Shown here piece after piece: positions 34,183 to 43,270 of a DNA stretch of 64,000 nucleotides; the stretch's first letter is position 1, and each line of letters opens with the position of its first letter. This DNA comes from Sphingomonas qomolangmaensis. GTDB taxonomy: Bacteria; Pseudomonadota; Alphaproteobacteria; Sphingomonadales; Sphingomonadaceae. Where the stretch lies: assembly GCF_024496245.1 (NCBI RefSeq), contig NZ_CP101740.1, forward strand, positions 1,859,501-1,923,500, in the 5' to 3' direction. Made by a program: the position numbers and the translations under genes. Below the pieces are notes generated by a model. The model saw nothing but the letters and a program-made list of their open reading frames with translations. It made no database searches and was not told where the DNA came from.

Positions 34183-34704
34183 ATGGCCTTTACCGACCCC
34201 CTCGACGCGCTCGAAGCCGTCATCCGCAGCCGCCGCGGCACCGATCCGGGCGCGAGCTACACCGCATCCCTGTTCGCCAAGGGCCGCCCCAAGATCGCGC
34301 AGAAGCTGGGCGAGGAAGCGGTCGAGGCGGTGATCGCGGCGGTGCGCGGCGACCGCGCCGAGCTGGTAGGCGAGGCCGCCGATGTGCTGTTCCATTTGCT
34401 GGTGGTGCTGGTCGACGCCGGGCTGACGCTCGACGATGTGCGCGCCGAGCTTTCCAAGCGCGAGGGGGTGTCGGGGCTGGTCGAGAAGGCTGCGCGGCCG
34501 AAGGTTGCGGCGGAGGCGGAACCGGTGACTGCGTCAGTCGCCAAGCCGGTCGTGGAACCGCCCGTGGCTGACCCCGCACCGGCGTCGTCGCCGCTTCCGC
34601 TGTCGGGGGGAAGCAGCACGGGGACCATTCGCGACATCAACAAGTCCGGCGATCGGGAACAGGCCCTCCCCCGGCCCCTCCCGCAAGCGGGAGGGGGGTT
34701 CTGA
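34183..34704 (+). CDS. hisE: Phosphoribosyl-ATP diphosphatase with C-terminal extension
   Basis: HisE hydrolyses phosphoribosyl-ATP. The first 95 residues are the enzyme: [40 protein letters not shown] and [19 protein letters not shown], with the metal-binding Glu and Asp residues. Usual HisE is about 100 aa, but this one has 173. The tail is Ala/Pro/Val-rich and ends with residues read through a repeat ([15 protein letters not shown]). The tail is probably disordered. Confidence 0.92.
   Translation: MAFTDPLDALEAVIRSRRGTDPGASYTASLFAKGRPKIAQKLGEEAVEAVIAAVRGDRAELVGEAADVLFHLLVVLVDAGLTLDDVRAELSKREGVSGLVEKAARPKVAAEAEPVTASVAKPVVEPPVADPAPASSPLPLSGGSSTGTIRDINKSGDREQALPRPLPQAGGGF
34663..34698. repeat. 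Repeat inside the hisE 3' end
   Basis: CCCTCCCCCGG precedes the stem CCCCTCCCGC (34675-34684), AA, GCGGGAGGGG (34687-34696). It codes the last HisE residues and supplies the GGGAGGGGGG ribosome site of the HIT gene. Confidence 0.75.
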
Positions 34705-35081
34705 TGCCGATCGACGCGACGCAGCCCTATGACGACGGCAACATCTTCGCGCGGATCCTGCGCGGCGAGATCCCTGCCAAGAAGGTGTATGAGGACGAAC
34801 ACGCCTTCGCCTTTCACGACATCAACCCGCAGGCGCCGCATCATGTGCTGGTGATCCCCAAGGGGCGCTATGTCTCGTGGGACGATTTCAGCGCGACCGC
34901 CGACGACGCGGCGATTGCGGGCTTTGTCCGCGCGGTGGGGCTGGTTGCGCGCGAGGCGGGGCTGGTGGCGCCGGGATATCGGCTGCTCGCCAATGTCGGG
35001 CAGGATGCGCACCAGGAAGTGCCGCATCTGCATGTGCATATCTTCGCCGGGCGGAAATTGGGGCCGATGCTGGCGGGGTGA
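34704..35081 (+). CDS. HIT family nucleotide-binding protein (HinT-like)
   Basis: The 125-aa histidine triad protein has FARILRGEIPAKKVYEDEHA, FHDINPQAPHHVLVIPK and the HIT motif VPHLHVHIFAGRKLG (about 106-120). HinT hydrolyses AMP conjugates. Its ATG overlaps the hisE stop (TGATG). The hisE-HIT pairing is common in related genomes. Confidence 0.93.
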   Translation: MPIDATQPYDDGNIFARILRGEIPAKKVYEDEHAFAFHDINPQAPHHVLVIPKGRYVSWDDFSATADDAAIAGFVRAVGLVAREAGLVAPGYRLLANVGQDAHQEVPHLHVHIFAGRKLGPMLAG

Positions 35082-35400
35082 GCTTCTTCCGCGCGTTCGC
35101 GGCACGTGGCTTACAGACCCTCACCCTTCCGCCGCTATGCGGCTCCCTCCCTCTCCCGCAGGCGGGAGAGGGAAGAGGCGCAGAGGCGCCGATAAGGTGA
35201 GGGGCTGTCCTGGCGGACGATACCCCCGACACGCCCTCACCCTTCCGCCGCTGCGCGGCTCCCTCCCTCTCCAGGAGCGAGAGAGGGACATTGTGGCGAC
35301 AAGAGGGATTGCACGGGGCGTATTAGCCACTAGGCTCGCGCCTTTCTTGGATCGGGCGATACGGCAAGGGCCGGTCGTCACCCTTGGGGGAAATAGCTTC
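35082..35400. repeat. 319-bp gap with a 39-bp direct repeat and hairpins
   Basis: Copies at 35118-35156 and 35234-35272 share CCCTCACCCTTCCGCCGCT, two variable bases, then GCGGCTCCCTCCCTCTCC. After the first copy CTCTCCCGCAGGCGGGAGAG makes a hairpin. The last 100 bp before the APC gene carry GGGGGAAA as ribosome site. No gene is seen. Confidence 0.75.
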
Positions 35401-36957
35401 ATGAAGTTTGGGCGCGTAAAGCCACTCGACGCCATCCTGGCGACGGCGAAAGCCAAATCGCTCGAGCCCACACTGGGCTGGTTCCAGCTGACGCTGTTCG
35501 GCATCGGCTGCGTCATCGGCACGGGCATTTTCGTGCTCACCTCGGCGGGCGCGCAAAAGGCGGGGCCGGGCTTGATGCTCGCCTTCGCGATCGCTGGGCT
35601 GATCTGCATCGTCGCGGCGCTTTGCTATGCCGAGATCGCGGCGATGATCCCGGTCGCGGGATCGGCCTATACCTATACCTATTCGGTGATGGGCGAATTG
35701 CTCGCCTGGACGGTCGGCTGGGCGCTGGTGCTCGAATATGCCGTCGCCGCCAGCGCGGTCGCGGTTGGGTGGTCGGGATATTTCTCGGGCACCATCCTCA
35801 ACCAGTTCTTCGGGATAGAATTGCCGGCATGGCTGGCGGGCGGCCCGCTGGCACTGGGCGGCGTCCCCGGCGGGTTCATCAACCTGCCCGCGGTGGTGAT
35901 CGCGGGCCTGGTGACCTGGCTGCTGATGATCGGCACCAATGAATCAGCCAAGGTCAACGCGGTACTGGTGGCGATCAAGGTCACCGCGCTCACCGTCTTC
36001 ATCGTGCTGACGCTTCCGCAGTCCGAAATGGCCAATTTCAACCCGTTCCTGCCTGCAGGCGTGTTCGGCGGCTTCGGTTCGGGCGTCGGCGCGGTCGGCG
36101 CCGCGGCGACGATCTTCTTCGCCTATGTCGGCTTCGACGCGGTGTCGACCGCGGCCGAAGAGACCAAGGACCCGCAGCGCAACGTGCCGATCGGCCTGAT
36201 CGGGTCGCTGGGCTTCTGCACCGTCTTCTACATCCTGGTCGCCGCCGGCGCGATCGGCACGATCGGCGGCCAGCCGATCATGGGTCCGGGCGGGGTGCCC
36301 TTCCCCGCCGGATCGGAAGCGCTCGCGCAGCAATGCGCGCTGCCGCAATATGCCGACATGCTGGTCTGCTCGAACGAAGCACTGGCGCATGTGCTGCGGA
36401 TGATCGGCTTCTCGACCGTGGGTAACCTGCTGGGGATCGCGGCGTTCGTCGCGCTGCCGTCGGTGATCCTGATCCTGCTGTTCGGCCAGACGCGCATCTT
36501 CTTCGTGATGTCGCGCGACGGCCTGCTGCCCGAGAGCCTGTCGAAGATCCACCCGAAGTGGAAGACGCCGTACATCGTGACGGCGATCACCGGCGCGGTC
36601 GTGGCGTTCGCCGCGGCTTTCCTGCCGGTGGGGCAGCTCGCCGATATCGCCAATGCGGGGACGCTCTATGCCTTCGCGATGGTCGCGGTGGCGGTGATGA
36701 TGCTGCGCAAGTCGGAGCCTACGCGCGAGCGCAAGTTCCGCGTGCCCGCGCTGTGGCTGGTGGGGCCGGCGACGATCGCGGGCTGTATCTTCCTGTTCCT
36801 GAACCTGCCGTTCGAGGCGATGATCGTCTTGCCGGCATGGGGCGGCATCGGGCTCGTGATCTATTATCTGTATGGCTATAAGTCGAGCCATCTGGGCAAG
36901 GGGATCGTGACCGTCGTCGATCTCGACAACGACCCGGCGCATATCCCGCATCCTTGA
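35401..36957 (+). CDS. APC superfamily cationic amino acid transporter
   Basis: This 518-aa transporter with about 12-14 membrane helices resembles the CAT/YfnA group. It has GWFQLTLFGIGCVIGTGIFV (helix 1), AGLICIVAALCYAEIAAMIP, SAYTYTYSVMGELLAWTVGW, FFAYVGFDAVSTAAEETKDP (helix 6) and TRIFFVMSRDGLLPESLSKI. ATG 35401 follows GGGGGAAATAG; the longer frame upstream crosses the HIT gene. The substrate is likely an amino acid, not resolved. A terminator follows. Confidence 0.93.
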   Translation: MKFGRVKPLDAILATAKAKSLEPTLGWFQLTLFGIGCVIGTGIFVLTSAGAQKAGPGLMLAFAIAGLICIVAALCYAEIAAMIPVAGSAYTYTYSVMGELLAWTVGWALVLEYAVAASAVAVGWSGYFSGTILNQFFGIELPAWLAGGPLALGGVPGGFINLPAVVIAGLVTWLLMIGTNESAKVNAVLVAIKVTALTVFIVLTLPQSEMANFNPFLPAGVFGGFGSGVGAVGAAATIFFAYVGFDAVSTAAEETKDPQRNVPIGLIGSLGFCTVFYILVAAGAIGTIGGQPIMGPGGVPFPAGSEALAQQCALPQYADMLVCSNEALAHVLRMIGFSTVGNLLGIAAFVALPSVILILLFGQTRIFFVMSRDGLLPESLSKIHPKWKTPYIVTAITGAVVAFAAAFLPVGQLADIANAGTLYAFAMVAVAVMMLRKSEPTRERKFRVPALWLVGPATIAGCIFLFLNLPFEAMIVLPAWGGIGLVIYYLYGYKSSHLGKGIVTVVDLDNDPAHIPHP

Positions 36958-36981
36958 GGGCGCGGGGCTTACGACACGAAA

Positions 36982-37007
36982 AAGGCCGGGGAGCGATCCC
37001 CGGCCTT
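36982..37007 (+). terminator. Intrinsic terminator after the APC gene
   Basis: AAGGCCGGGGA and TCCCCGGCCTT form an 11-bp stem with loop GCGA, followed by ATTTGTATTT. Confidence 0.9.
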
Positions 37008-37044
37008 ATTTGTATTTGGTGGGCGGCGCCGGAACTGGCCGGAA

Positions 37045-37165
37045 CCGTTCGTCCTGAGTAGCCGCTGAGCTTGTCGAAGCGGCGTATCGAAGCAGCCGTC
37101 AGCTTCGGGCAATGTCCTTCGATACGAGCCTTCGCCTTCGCTCAGTCCCTACTCAGGCCGAACGG
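37045..37165. repeat. Inverted repeat of the GAGCTTGTCGAAG family
   Basis: CCGTTCGTCCTGAGTAG (37045-37061) pairs with CTACTCAGGCCGAACGG (37149-37165) with one mismatch. Inside is CTGAGCTTGTCGAAG (about 37065-37079), the motif also found at 53681-53707 and 63531-63627. Confidence 0.8.
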
Positions 37166-37175
37166 AATTTATCGC

Positions 37176-38174
37176 TCACCCCAGCTTGGCTTCGATCATC
37201 GCCTGCAGATCGACCTCGGGGCGGGCACCGTAATGCGAGATGATTTCGGCGGCGCACAGCGCGCCCATCCGCAGCGACGTCTGGACGTCGCGGCCCTGCG
37301 CCTGGCCGCGCAGGAAGCCTGCGGCGAACAGGTCGCCGGCGCCGGTGGTGTCGACCACGCGCGCGATCGGCTCGGCGGCGACCGCGAAGCGCTCGCCGTC
37401 CTTCACCGCGATCGCGCCATGCTCGCTGCGCGTCACCACCAGCAGCGACACCTGCGCCGCCGCCTTGGCGACCGCGGCTTCGAAATCCTCGGTCTCGCAC
37501 AAGGCGAGCAGCTCGTTCTCGTTGGCGAACAGGATGTCGATCAGCCCGTCGGCCATCAGCTGGCGGAAATCGCCGCCGTGGCGCGAGATGCAGAAGGTGT
37601 CGGACAGCGTGAAGGCGACACGGCGGCCCGCCGCGCGTGCGATGTCGATGCCGGCGAGCATCGCCTGGCGGGGTTCTTCGGGATCCCAAAGATAGCCTTC
37701 CAGATACAGGATCGCGCCGGCTTCGATCAGCGATCGGTCGAGCGCGGCTTCGGGGAGGAACTGCGACGCACCCAGGAAGGTGTTCATCGTCCGCTGGCCA
37801 TCGGGGGTGACGAAGATCAGGCAGCGCGCGGTGGTCGGCTCGCCCGCGCGGACGCTGGTGTCGAAGCGGATGCCCGCGGCGCGGATGTCGTGCGCGAAGA
37901 CTTCGCCCAACTGGTCGTCGGCGACCTGGCCGATGAAGCCGCATTTACCGCCCAGCGCCGCGATCCCCGCGACGGTGTTCGCCGCCGAACCACCCGAGAC
38001 TTCGCGGCCCGGACCCATCTTGGCATACAGCGCATCGGCTTCGGCGGGCGAGAACATCAGCTGCATCGAGCCCTTGGTCATCCCCTGTTCGGCGATGAAG
38101 GCGTCGTCGGCCTGGCTGAGAATGTCGACGATGGCGTTGCCGATGGCGACGACGTCTAGCGTGGGTTCGGTCAC
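37176..38174 (-). CDS. PfkB family sugar/adenosine kinase
   Basis: The 332-aa ribokinase-fold enzyme has DVVAIGNAIVDILSQADDAF, PGREVSGGSAANTVAGIAAL (PfkB signature 1) and VVDTTGAGDLFAAGFLRGQA (signature 2 with the catalytic Asp). The N-terminal sequence and RTMNTFLGASQFLPEAALD resemble adenosine kinases of Alphaproteobacteria. GTG 38174 is the family-like start; the long frame to 39065 is antisense to other genes. The substrate is probably adenosine, by similarity only. Confidence 0.9.
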   Translation of the reverse strand: MTEPTLDVVAIGNAIVDILSQADDAFIAEQGMTKGSMQLMFSPAEADALYAKMGPGREVSGGSAANTVAGIAALGGKCGFIGQVADDQLGEVFAHDIRAAGIRFDTSVRAGEPTTARCLIFVTPDGQRTMNTFLGASQFLPEAALDRSLIEAGAILYLEGYLWDPEEPRQAMLAGIDIARAAGRRVAFTLSDTFCISRHGGDFRQLMADGLIDILFANENELLALCETEDFEAAVAKAAAQVSLLVVTRSEHGAIAVKDGERFAVAAEPIARVVDTTGAGDLFAAGFLRGQAQGRDVQTSLRMGALCAAEIISHYGARPEVDLQAMIEAKLG

Positions 38175-38282
38175 ATGGGTCTCCGGGAAAAGCGTTGTCC
38201 TGCGCGTATCGCCCGAGCGCCTGATTGACCACCCCCGATACGGCGCTTCGCAAGCGCCGCGCGATACGGCTATGGAGGGCGG

Positions 38283-38963
38283 ATGATCCGCGCCCTCACC
38301 CTGTCGATCGCGCAACTGACCGACCCGCCGGTGCTGCGCGTGCTTGCGAAGTCGTTCGCGGTAACGCTGATCGTGTTCGTCGCGCTGGCGGCGGGGTTCT
38401 GGGCGGCGGCGCGCGGTGGCGCGGACTGGCTGGGCGCGGGGACCGGGTGGCAGCAATTGGCGGGCTTCGTCGCGGTGCTGTTGGCGATCGGCGGGGCGTG
38501 GCTGTTGTTCCGCGCGGTGGCGATCGCGGCGGTGGGCGTGTTCGCCGACGAAGTGGTCGAGGCGGTCGAGCGGCGGCATTACCCGCAGGCGTTGGCGACC
38601 GCCACGCCGGTGCCGTTCGCGCGCGGGCTGGCGATGGGATTGGGATCGGCAGCGCGGACGGTGCTGGTCAATCTCGTGCTGCTCCCCGTCTATCTCGCGC
38701 TGCTGGTGACCGGGGTCGGCCCGGCGATCCTGTTCTTCCTCGTCAATGGCTGGCTGCTCGGGCGCGACCTTGGCGACATGGTCGCGGCGCGGCACATGCC
38801 CAAAGCGGCGATGCGCGATTGGCGTGCGACCACCGGCGTCCGCCGCTTCGTGCTGGGGCTGGTCGGCACCGGGCTGCTTGTCGTACCGGTCGCCAACATC
38901 CTGGCGCCGGTCGTGGCGGCGGCGATGGCGACGCACTGGTATCACCAAAGGAAACGCGCATGA
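38283..38963 (+). CDS. EI24 domain membrane protein (CysZ-like)
   Basis: The 226-aa product has about five membrane helices, SIAQLTDPPVLRVLAKSFAV at the start and LVTGVGPAILFFLVNGWLLGRDLGD, then the conserved ARHMPKAAMRDWR. EI24/CysZ relatives take up sulfate in some bacteria, but the function here is not known. It overlaps the following lipoprotein gene by 4 bp. Confidence 0.82.
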   Translation: MIRALTLSIAQLTDPPVLRVLAKSFAVTLIVFVALAAGFWAAARGGADWLGAGTGWQQLAGFVAVLLAIGGAWLLFRAVAIAAVGVFADEVVEAVERRHYPQALATATPVPFARGLAMGLGSAARTVLVNLVLLPVYLALLVTGVGPAILFFLVNGWLLGRDLGDMVAARHMPKAAMRDWRATTGVRRFVLGLVGTGLLVVPVANILAPVVAAAMATHWYHQRKRA

Positions 38964-39334
38964 GGGCAGTATCGGCGATCGTCGCGGGCGGGTTGCTCGC
39001 CAGCGGCTGCGCCACCATCCCCACCCCGGTCGCAGGCACCGCACCGCCGCCGGCGATCGCGACATATTCGGCGGTCGGGCTCGAGCGCGTGCTCGGCCAG
39101 AACGAGAATGCGCTGGTCGGGCTGATGGGCCAGCCCAACGCCGAGGTGACCGAAGGCACCGGGCGCAAGCTGCAATTCGCGAGCAGCATCTGCGTGCTCG
39201 ATGCGTATCTCTACCCCGCCAAGGGCGGCGGGGTGCCGGTGGTCGCGCATGTCGATGCGCGCCAGCGCGACGGCCGCGCGATCGACCGCGCGAGCTGTGT
39301 CGCCGCGCTCACCCGGCGCGCGGGCGGGCGATAG
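38960..39334 (+). CDS. Lipoprotein of unknown function
   Basis: The 124-aa product starts MRAVSAIVAGGLLASGCATI with the lipid-bearing Cys in LLASGC. After a Pro-rich spacer it has LERVLGQNENALVGLMGQPN and LQFASSICVLDAYLYP, resembling small outer-membrane-assembly-type lipoproteins. Start ATG 38960 overlaps the EI24 stop. Confidence 0.78.
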   Translation: MRAVSAIVAGGLLASGCATIPTPVAGTAPPPAIATYSAVGLERVLGQNENALVGLMGQPNAEVTEGTGRKLQFASSICVLDAYLYPAKGGGVPVVAHVDARQRDGRAIDRASCVAALTRRAGGR

Positions 39335-39391
39335 AAGTGATTAATTGATTTTTCAGTGTTTTGCGCCATCGCTGACGCGGAAGGAAAATAG

Positions 39392-39718
39392 ATGGCAACG
39401 CGTGCGACGAGATATCGGCAAGTCGATCCCGCACTGTTCGAAGGGCGCAGCGCCCCACGACACCGCGTCGTCGTCACCCGCGCGACGGTACGCCGCCACG
39501 GCGAGGAAGCCGTCGATGCCGAGCTCAAGGACCTGTCGATCTATGGCTGCCGCATCCTGGTCGAGGACGCGCAGACGCCGGGTGACCGGCTGTGGTTGCG
39601 CTTCACCGGGGCGATGCCGGTCGCGGCGACGGTGGTGTGGTGCGAGGCGGGGGTGATGGGCTGCCGCTTCGACGAACCGCTTGCGAGCAGTACCGCGCGC
39701 GCGCTGACGCTGGGGTGA
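39392..39718 (+). CDS. PilZ domain protein
   Basis: PilZ domains bind cyclic di-GMP. The 108-aa single-domain protein has APRHRVVVTR (about 21-30) as the Arg-rich motif and AELKDLSIYGCRILVED, in which DLSIYG fits the D/NxSxxG motif. The Arg motif reads RSAPRHR, so binding is plausible. AGGAAAA precedes ATG. The 5' region is AT-rich for this genome. Confidence 0.85.
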   Translation: MATRATRYRQVDPALFEGRSAPRHRVVVTRATVRRHGEEAVDAELKDLSIYGCRILVEDAQTPGDRLWLRFTGAMPVAATVVWCEAGVMGCRFDEPLASSTARALTLG

Positions 39719-39722
39719 ATTG

Positions 39723-39850
39723 CTCCCCTCCCTGGAAGGGAGGGGTTGGGGGTGGGTCGGGTCCTGGGGTACGGTACCCGACGGCGCCTTGGGCGGTCGT
39801 ATCGTGAACACTCGACCCACCCCCGGCCCCTCCCTTTCAGGGAGGGGAGA
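39723..39850. repeat. Long inverted repeat after the PilZ gene
   Basis: CTCCCCTCCCTGGAAGGGAG then GGGTTGGGGGTGGGTCG on the left pairs with CGACCCACCCCCGGCCCC then TCCCTTTCAGGGAGGGGAG on the right, around about 50 bp. It overlaps the last bases of queG (stop at 39837). Confidence 0.75.
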
Positions 39851-40889
39851 AGGTTAGTTGATCGTGCGCCCAGCCTGCCGCTTCGGCGACCACCGGGTCT
39901 GGGTCGTCGCGCAACACCCCCACCGCCGGCAGCAACGCCCCATTACCGCTATTCCCCGCGGCGATCAGGCAGTTTCGTATCATCCGATTGCGGCCGATCC
40001 GCTTGATCGGCGAGCCCGCGAACACCTGGCGGAAGCCCGCATCGTCGAGCGCCAGCAGGTCGGATAGCATCGGGGCGGTCAGTTCGGCGCGCGGGGCGAA
40101 GGCGAGGTTGCGCGCGGCGGTCGCGGCGAACTTGTTCCAGGGGCACACCGCCAGGCAATCGTCGCAGCCATAGATGCGGTTGCCGATGCCCTTGCGGAAT
40201 TCGTGCGGGATCGGCCCGGCATGTTCAATCGTGAGATACGAGATGCAGCGCCGCGCATCGAGCCGATAGGGCTGCGGGAAGGCGTCGGTGGGACAGGCGC
40301 GCTGGCAGGCGTCGCACGATCCGCAAGCGTCGCTACCGGGGGTGTCGGGCGCGAGATCGAGCGTGGTGTAGATCGCGCCGAGGAACAGCCAGCTGCCATG
40401 CGCGCGGCTGACCAGATTGGTGTGCTTGCCCTGCCAGCCGAGCCCCGCCGCCTCCGACAGCGGCTTTTCCATCACCGGCGCGGTATCGACGAACACCTTG
40501 AGGTCGCAACCCGCCTCGGTCGCGAGCCAGCGGCCGAGCGCCTTGAGCGCGCGCTTGACGACGTCGTGATAGTCGGCGCCTTGCGCGTAGACCGAGATGC
40601 GCCCGACATCGTGCGCGTCGGCCAGCGCGAGCGGATCGGCGGCGGGGGCGTAGCTCATGCCGAGTGCGATCACCGAGCGTACTTCGGGCCACAGGCCGGC
40701 GGGGCTTTCGCGGTGATGCGCGCGCGCCTCCATCCAGATCATGTCGCCGTGCATCCCGTCGTGCAGCCATTGCCGCAACCGCTCGCCGGTGCGCGGTGCG
40801 CTGTCGGCCGCTGCGATGCCGCACGCAACGAAGCCCAACTCGGCGGCCTTGGCGCGGATACGGTTTTCGAGAGGCTTGTGTTCGGGCAC
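39837..40889 (-). CDS. queG: Epoxyqueuosine reductase QueG
   Basis: QueG reduces epoxyqueuosine to queuosine in tRNA, using cobalamin and two 4Fe-4S clusters. The 350-aa product has [20 protein letters not shown], the [16 protein letters not shown] segment, the ferredoxin cysteines [16 protein letters not shown] (about 189-204) and [14 protein letters not shown] (about 243-256), and a C-terminal HEAT-like region. Start ATG 40889. It is divergent from the ABC exporter. Confidence 0.95.
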   Translation of the reverse strand: MPEHKPLENRIRAKAAELGFVACGIAAADSAPRTGERLRQWLHDGMHGDMIWMEARAHHRESPAGLWPEVRSVIALGMSYAPAADPLALADAHDVGRISVYAQGADYHDVVKRALKALGRWLATEAGCDLKVFVDTAPVMEKPLSEAAGLGWQGKHTNLVSRAHGSWLFLGAIYTTLDLAPDTPGSDACGSCDACQRACPTDAFPQPYRLDARRCISYLTIEHAGPIPHEFRKGIGNRIYGCDDCLAVCPWNKFAATAARNLAFAPRAELTAPMLSDLLALDDAGFRQVFAGSPIKRIGRNRMIRNCLIAAGNSGNGALLPAVGVLRDDPDPVVAEAAGWAHDQLTFSPP

Positions 40890-41004
40890 GCTCGCCCGCT
40901 ACCACGCAAAGGGTTCAAGGGCACTCCCCTCCCCGTTGGCAAGCGGGCGGGAGACGCGGGGATGGTTCTCGACCTCGCTCGAACCGAACGGATTGGGGTG
41001 TGGG

Positions 41005-41925
41005 GTGGAGCAACAACAACTCGCGCTGTCGGCCAGCGGGCTGGTCAAGCGGTTCGGCGACCGGCGCGTCGTCGACGGGATCGACATCGCGGTGCCGATG
41101 GGGTCGATCTATGGCGTGCTCGGCCCCAATGGTGCGGGCAAGACCACGACGCTGCGGATGCTGCTGGGGATCATCGAGCCCGATGAGGGTACGCGCACGC
41201 TGATGGGGCATGACCGCCCGCGCGACGCGAGCGACCTCGTCGGCTATCTGCCCGAGGAACGTGGCCTGTATCCCGGGATGCGCGCCAAGGACGCCATCGC
41301 CTTCATGGGCGCGCTGCGCGGGCTCGACTGGGCCGAGGGGCGGCGGCGCGCGGTGACGCTGATGGAAGCGGCGGGGCTCGGTCACGCGACCGACGAGAAG
41401 ATCCGCAAATTGTCGAAGGGGATGGCGCAGCTGGTCCAGCTGCTGGGATCGGTGGTGCACGAACCCAAGTTCCTGGTGCTCGACGAACCCTTTTCGGGGC
41501 TCGACCCGGTCAACCAGGAACGGCTCGAGGCGCTGATCCTGGCGCAGCGCGATCGCGGCGCGACGATCCTGTTTTCGACCCACGTCATGGCGCATGCCGA
41601 GCGGCTGTGCGACCGGCTGACGATCATCGCCGGCGGCAAGGCGCGGTTCGAGGGCACCGTCGCCGATGCCCGCGCGCTGCTGCCGCTGAAGGCGCATTAT
41701 GTGCCGCATTTCGAGCATGACGGCGTCCGCGCGCTGCTGCCCGCCGATGCCGAGCGCGCCGATGGCGGGTGGCGCTTTACCGTTCCCGATGAAGGAATGG
41801 AGGCGCTGTTGGTGCGGCTGATCGATGCGGGGCACGGCATTTCTGGGCTGTCGATCGAGCGGCCACGGCTGCACGACGCCTTCGTCAAGATCGTCGGACG
41901 CGAAGCGGCGGAGCAGCTGATATGA
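41005..41925 (+). CDS. ABC transporter ATP-binding protein (NatA-like)
   Basis: The 306-aa ATPase has Walker A GPNGAGKTTTLR (about 40-51), an LSKGMAQ signature (about 136-142), Walker B FLVLDEPFSGLDP (about 156-168), and a C-terminal extension typical of NatA/DUF4162 exporters. GTG 41005 is chosen because GGGGTGTGG lies upstream and the protein start fits the family. The overlap of 4 bp with the next gene indicates a pair. The export substrate, sodium or a small molecule, is unknown. Confidence 0.9.
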   Translation: MEQQQLALSASGLVKRFGDRRVVDGIDIAVPMGSIYGVLGPNGAGKTTTLRMLLGIIEPDEGTRTLMGHDRPRDASDLVGYLPEERGLYPGMRAKDAIAFMGALRGLDWAEGRRRAVTLMEAAGLGHATDEKIRKLSKGMAQLVQLLGSVVHEPKFLVLDEPFSGLDPVNQERLEALILAQRDRGATILFSTHVMAHAERLCDRLTIIAGGKARFEGTVADARALLPLKAHYVPHFEHDGVRALLPADAERADGGWRFTVPDEGMEALLVRLIDAGHGISGLSIERPRLHDAFVKIVGREAAEQLI

Positions 41926-43148
41926 GCAACACTGCACGGCTGATCCGTCAGACGATGACGGTCGCGCGGCGCGATTTCACCGCGACGGTGTTCACCCCCA
42001 CCTTCCTGCTGTTCCTGCTCGCGCCGCTGATCATGCTGGGCTTCGGCGCGATCGGCGGGCTGGGTGCGGCGACGATGGCCGAAAGCCGCGACAAGACGGT
42101 GCGGATCGTCGCGATCGCCGATGCAGCAACGGGCGCGCGGATGACCGCGATCGACAAGCGCCTGCGCACGGTGTTCCGCGAAAGCGACGCACCGCCGCCG
42201 CTGCGGATCGACACTCCGGCGCGCGACTTGGCCCCGCAGGCGCGCGCGGCACTCGATTCGAGCGATGTCGATGTGTCGGCGGTGCTGTACGGTTCGCTCG
42301 ACCGACCGACGATCGTGTACGGGCCGCAGGGCGGGCGGACCGCGAGCTACCTGGCCGAGCTGGCCGAACAGACGCTGCGTACCGATGCCTATGCGCTCGC
42401 GCCGCGCAGCATCGCGACCAAGCGCCAGGTGACGCGCGAGACGATTTCGATCGGTGGCCAGGGCCAGGCGGCGTTCTTCACGGTGTTCGGGCTGTTCTTC
42501 CTGACGCTGCTGCTCGCGGGTCAGGCGGTGGGGACGATGGCCGAGGAGCGATCGAACAAGGTGATCGAGATCCTCGCCGCCGCGGTGCCGCTCGAAAGCG
42601 TGTTCCTGGGCAAGCTGCTGGGGATGTTCGGGGTGGCGCTGCTGTTCCTCGCCTTCTGGGGGACGATCGTCTTCAACGTCGGGTCGCTGCTGCCGCCCGA
42701 ATTCGCGCGCGCCTTCGCCGCCACCGGGCCGGCGGTGGGGATGCCGGCGTTCGTGCTGCTGTTCATCGTCTATTTCACGATGGCGTATATGCTGCTGGGC
42801 GCGGTGTTCCTGGGTATCGGCGCGCAGGCATCGACCCCGCGCGAAATCCAGATGCTGTCGCTGCCGATCACGATCTTCCAGGTCGGGATGTTCGCGCTGT
42901 CGCAGGCCGCCGCCGCGAAGCCCGACAGCGTGCTTGCGACCTTCGCCGAGGTCTTCCCCTTCAGTTCGCCCTTCGCGATGGGCGCCAAGGCGGCCAATTC
43001 GCCCGAATTATGGCCGCATGTGCTGGCGGTGGCGTGGCAATTGCTGTGGGTGGCGATCACGGTGTCGGTGGGGGCGCGGTTCTTCCGGCGCGGGGTGCTG
43101 CAATCGGCGGGGCCGAAGTTCCGCTGGGGGTCGCTGGTGGGGCGGTAG
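41922..43148 (+). CDS. ABC transporter permease (NatB-like)
   Basis: This 408-aa permease partner of the upstream ATPase has an N-terminal membrane helix (about 23-45), a large extracytoplasmic region (about 50-175), and five helices in the C-terminal half (FFTVFGLFFLTLLLAGQAVG, VALLFLAFWGTIVFNVGSLL, FTMAYMLLGAVFLGIG). TMAEERSNKVIEILAAAV is the conserved ABC2 cytoplasmic motif. Confidence 0.9.
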   Translation: MSNTARLIRQTMTVARRDFTATVFTPTFLLFLLAPLIMLGFGAIGGLGAATMAESRDKTVRIVAIADAATGARMTAIDKRLRTVFRESDAPPPLRIDTPARDLAPQARAALDSSDVDVSAVLYGSLDRPTIVYGPQGGRTASYLAELAEQTLRTDAYALAPRSIATKRQVTRETISIGGQGQAAFFTVFGLFFLTLLLAGQAVGTMAEERSNKVIEILAAAVPLESVFLGKLLGMFGVALLFLAFWGTIVFNVGSLLPPEFARAFAATGPAVGMPAFVLLFIVYFTMAYMLLGAVFLGIGAQASTPREIQMLSLPITIFQVGMFALSQAAAAKPDSVLATFAEVFPFSSPFAMGAKAANSPELWPHVLAVAWQLLWVAITVSVGARFFRRGVLQSAGPKFRWGSLVGR

Positions 43149-43183
43149 CACCGGGCGGGCGTATCGGCTGGGGCGAGTACCCT

Positions 43184-43247
43184 CCCCCTCCCCCTGACGG
43201 GGGAGAAATGGTTGCATATTGACACTGATGTTAGTTGCGGCATTCTT
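43184..43247 (+). promoter_or_regulatory. Repeat hairpin and candidate promoter for the P450 gene
   Basis: CTCCCCCTCCCCCTGACGGGGGAG (written as CTCCCCCT, then CCCCCTGACGGGGG, AG) forms a hairpin at 43182-43205. TTGACA at 43219-43224 with CATTCT-like bases 17 bp later (43241-43247) is a possible sigma70 promoter 24 bp before the start codon. Confidence 0.4.
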
Positions 43248-43270
43248 CTCCCACATAAGGAGAGGCGAGA

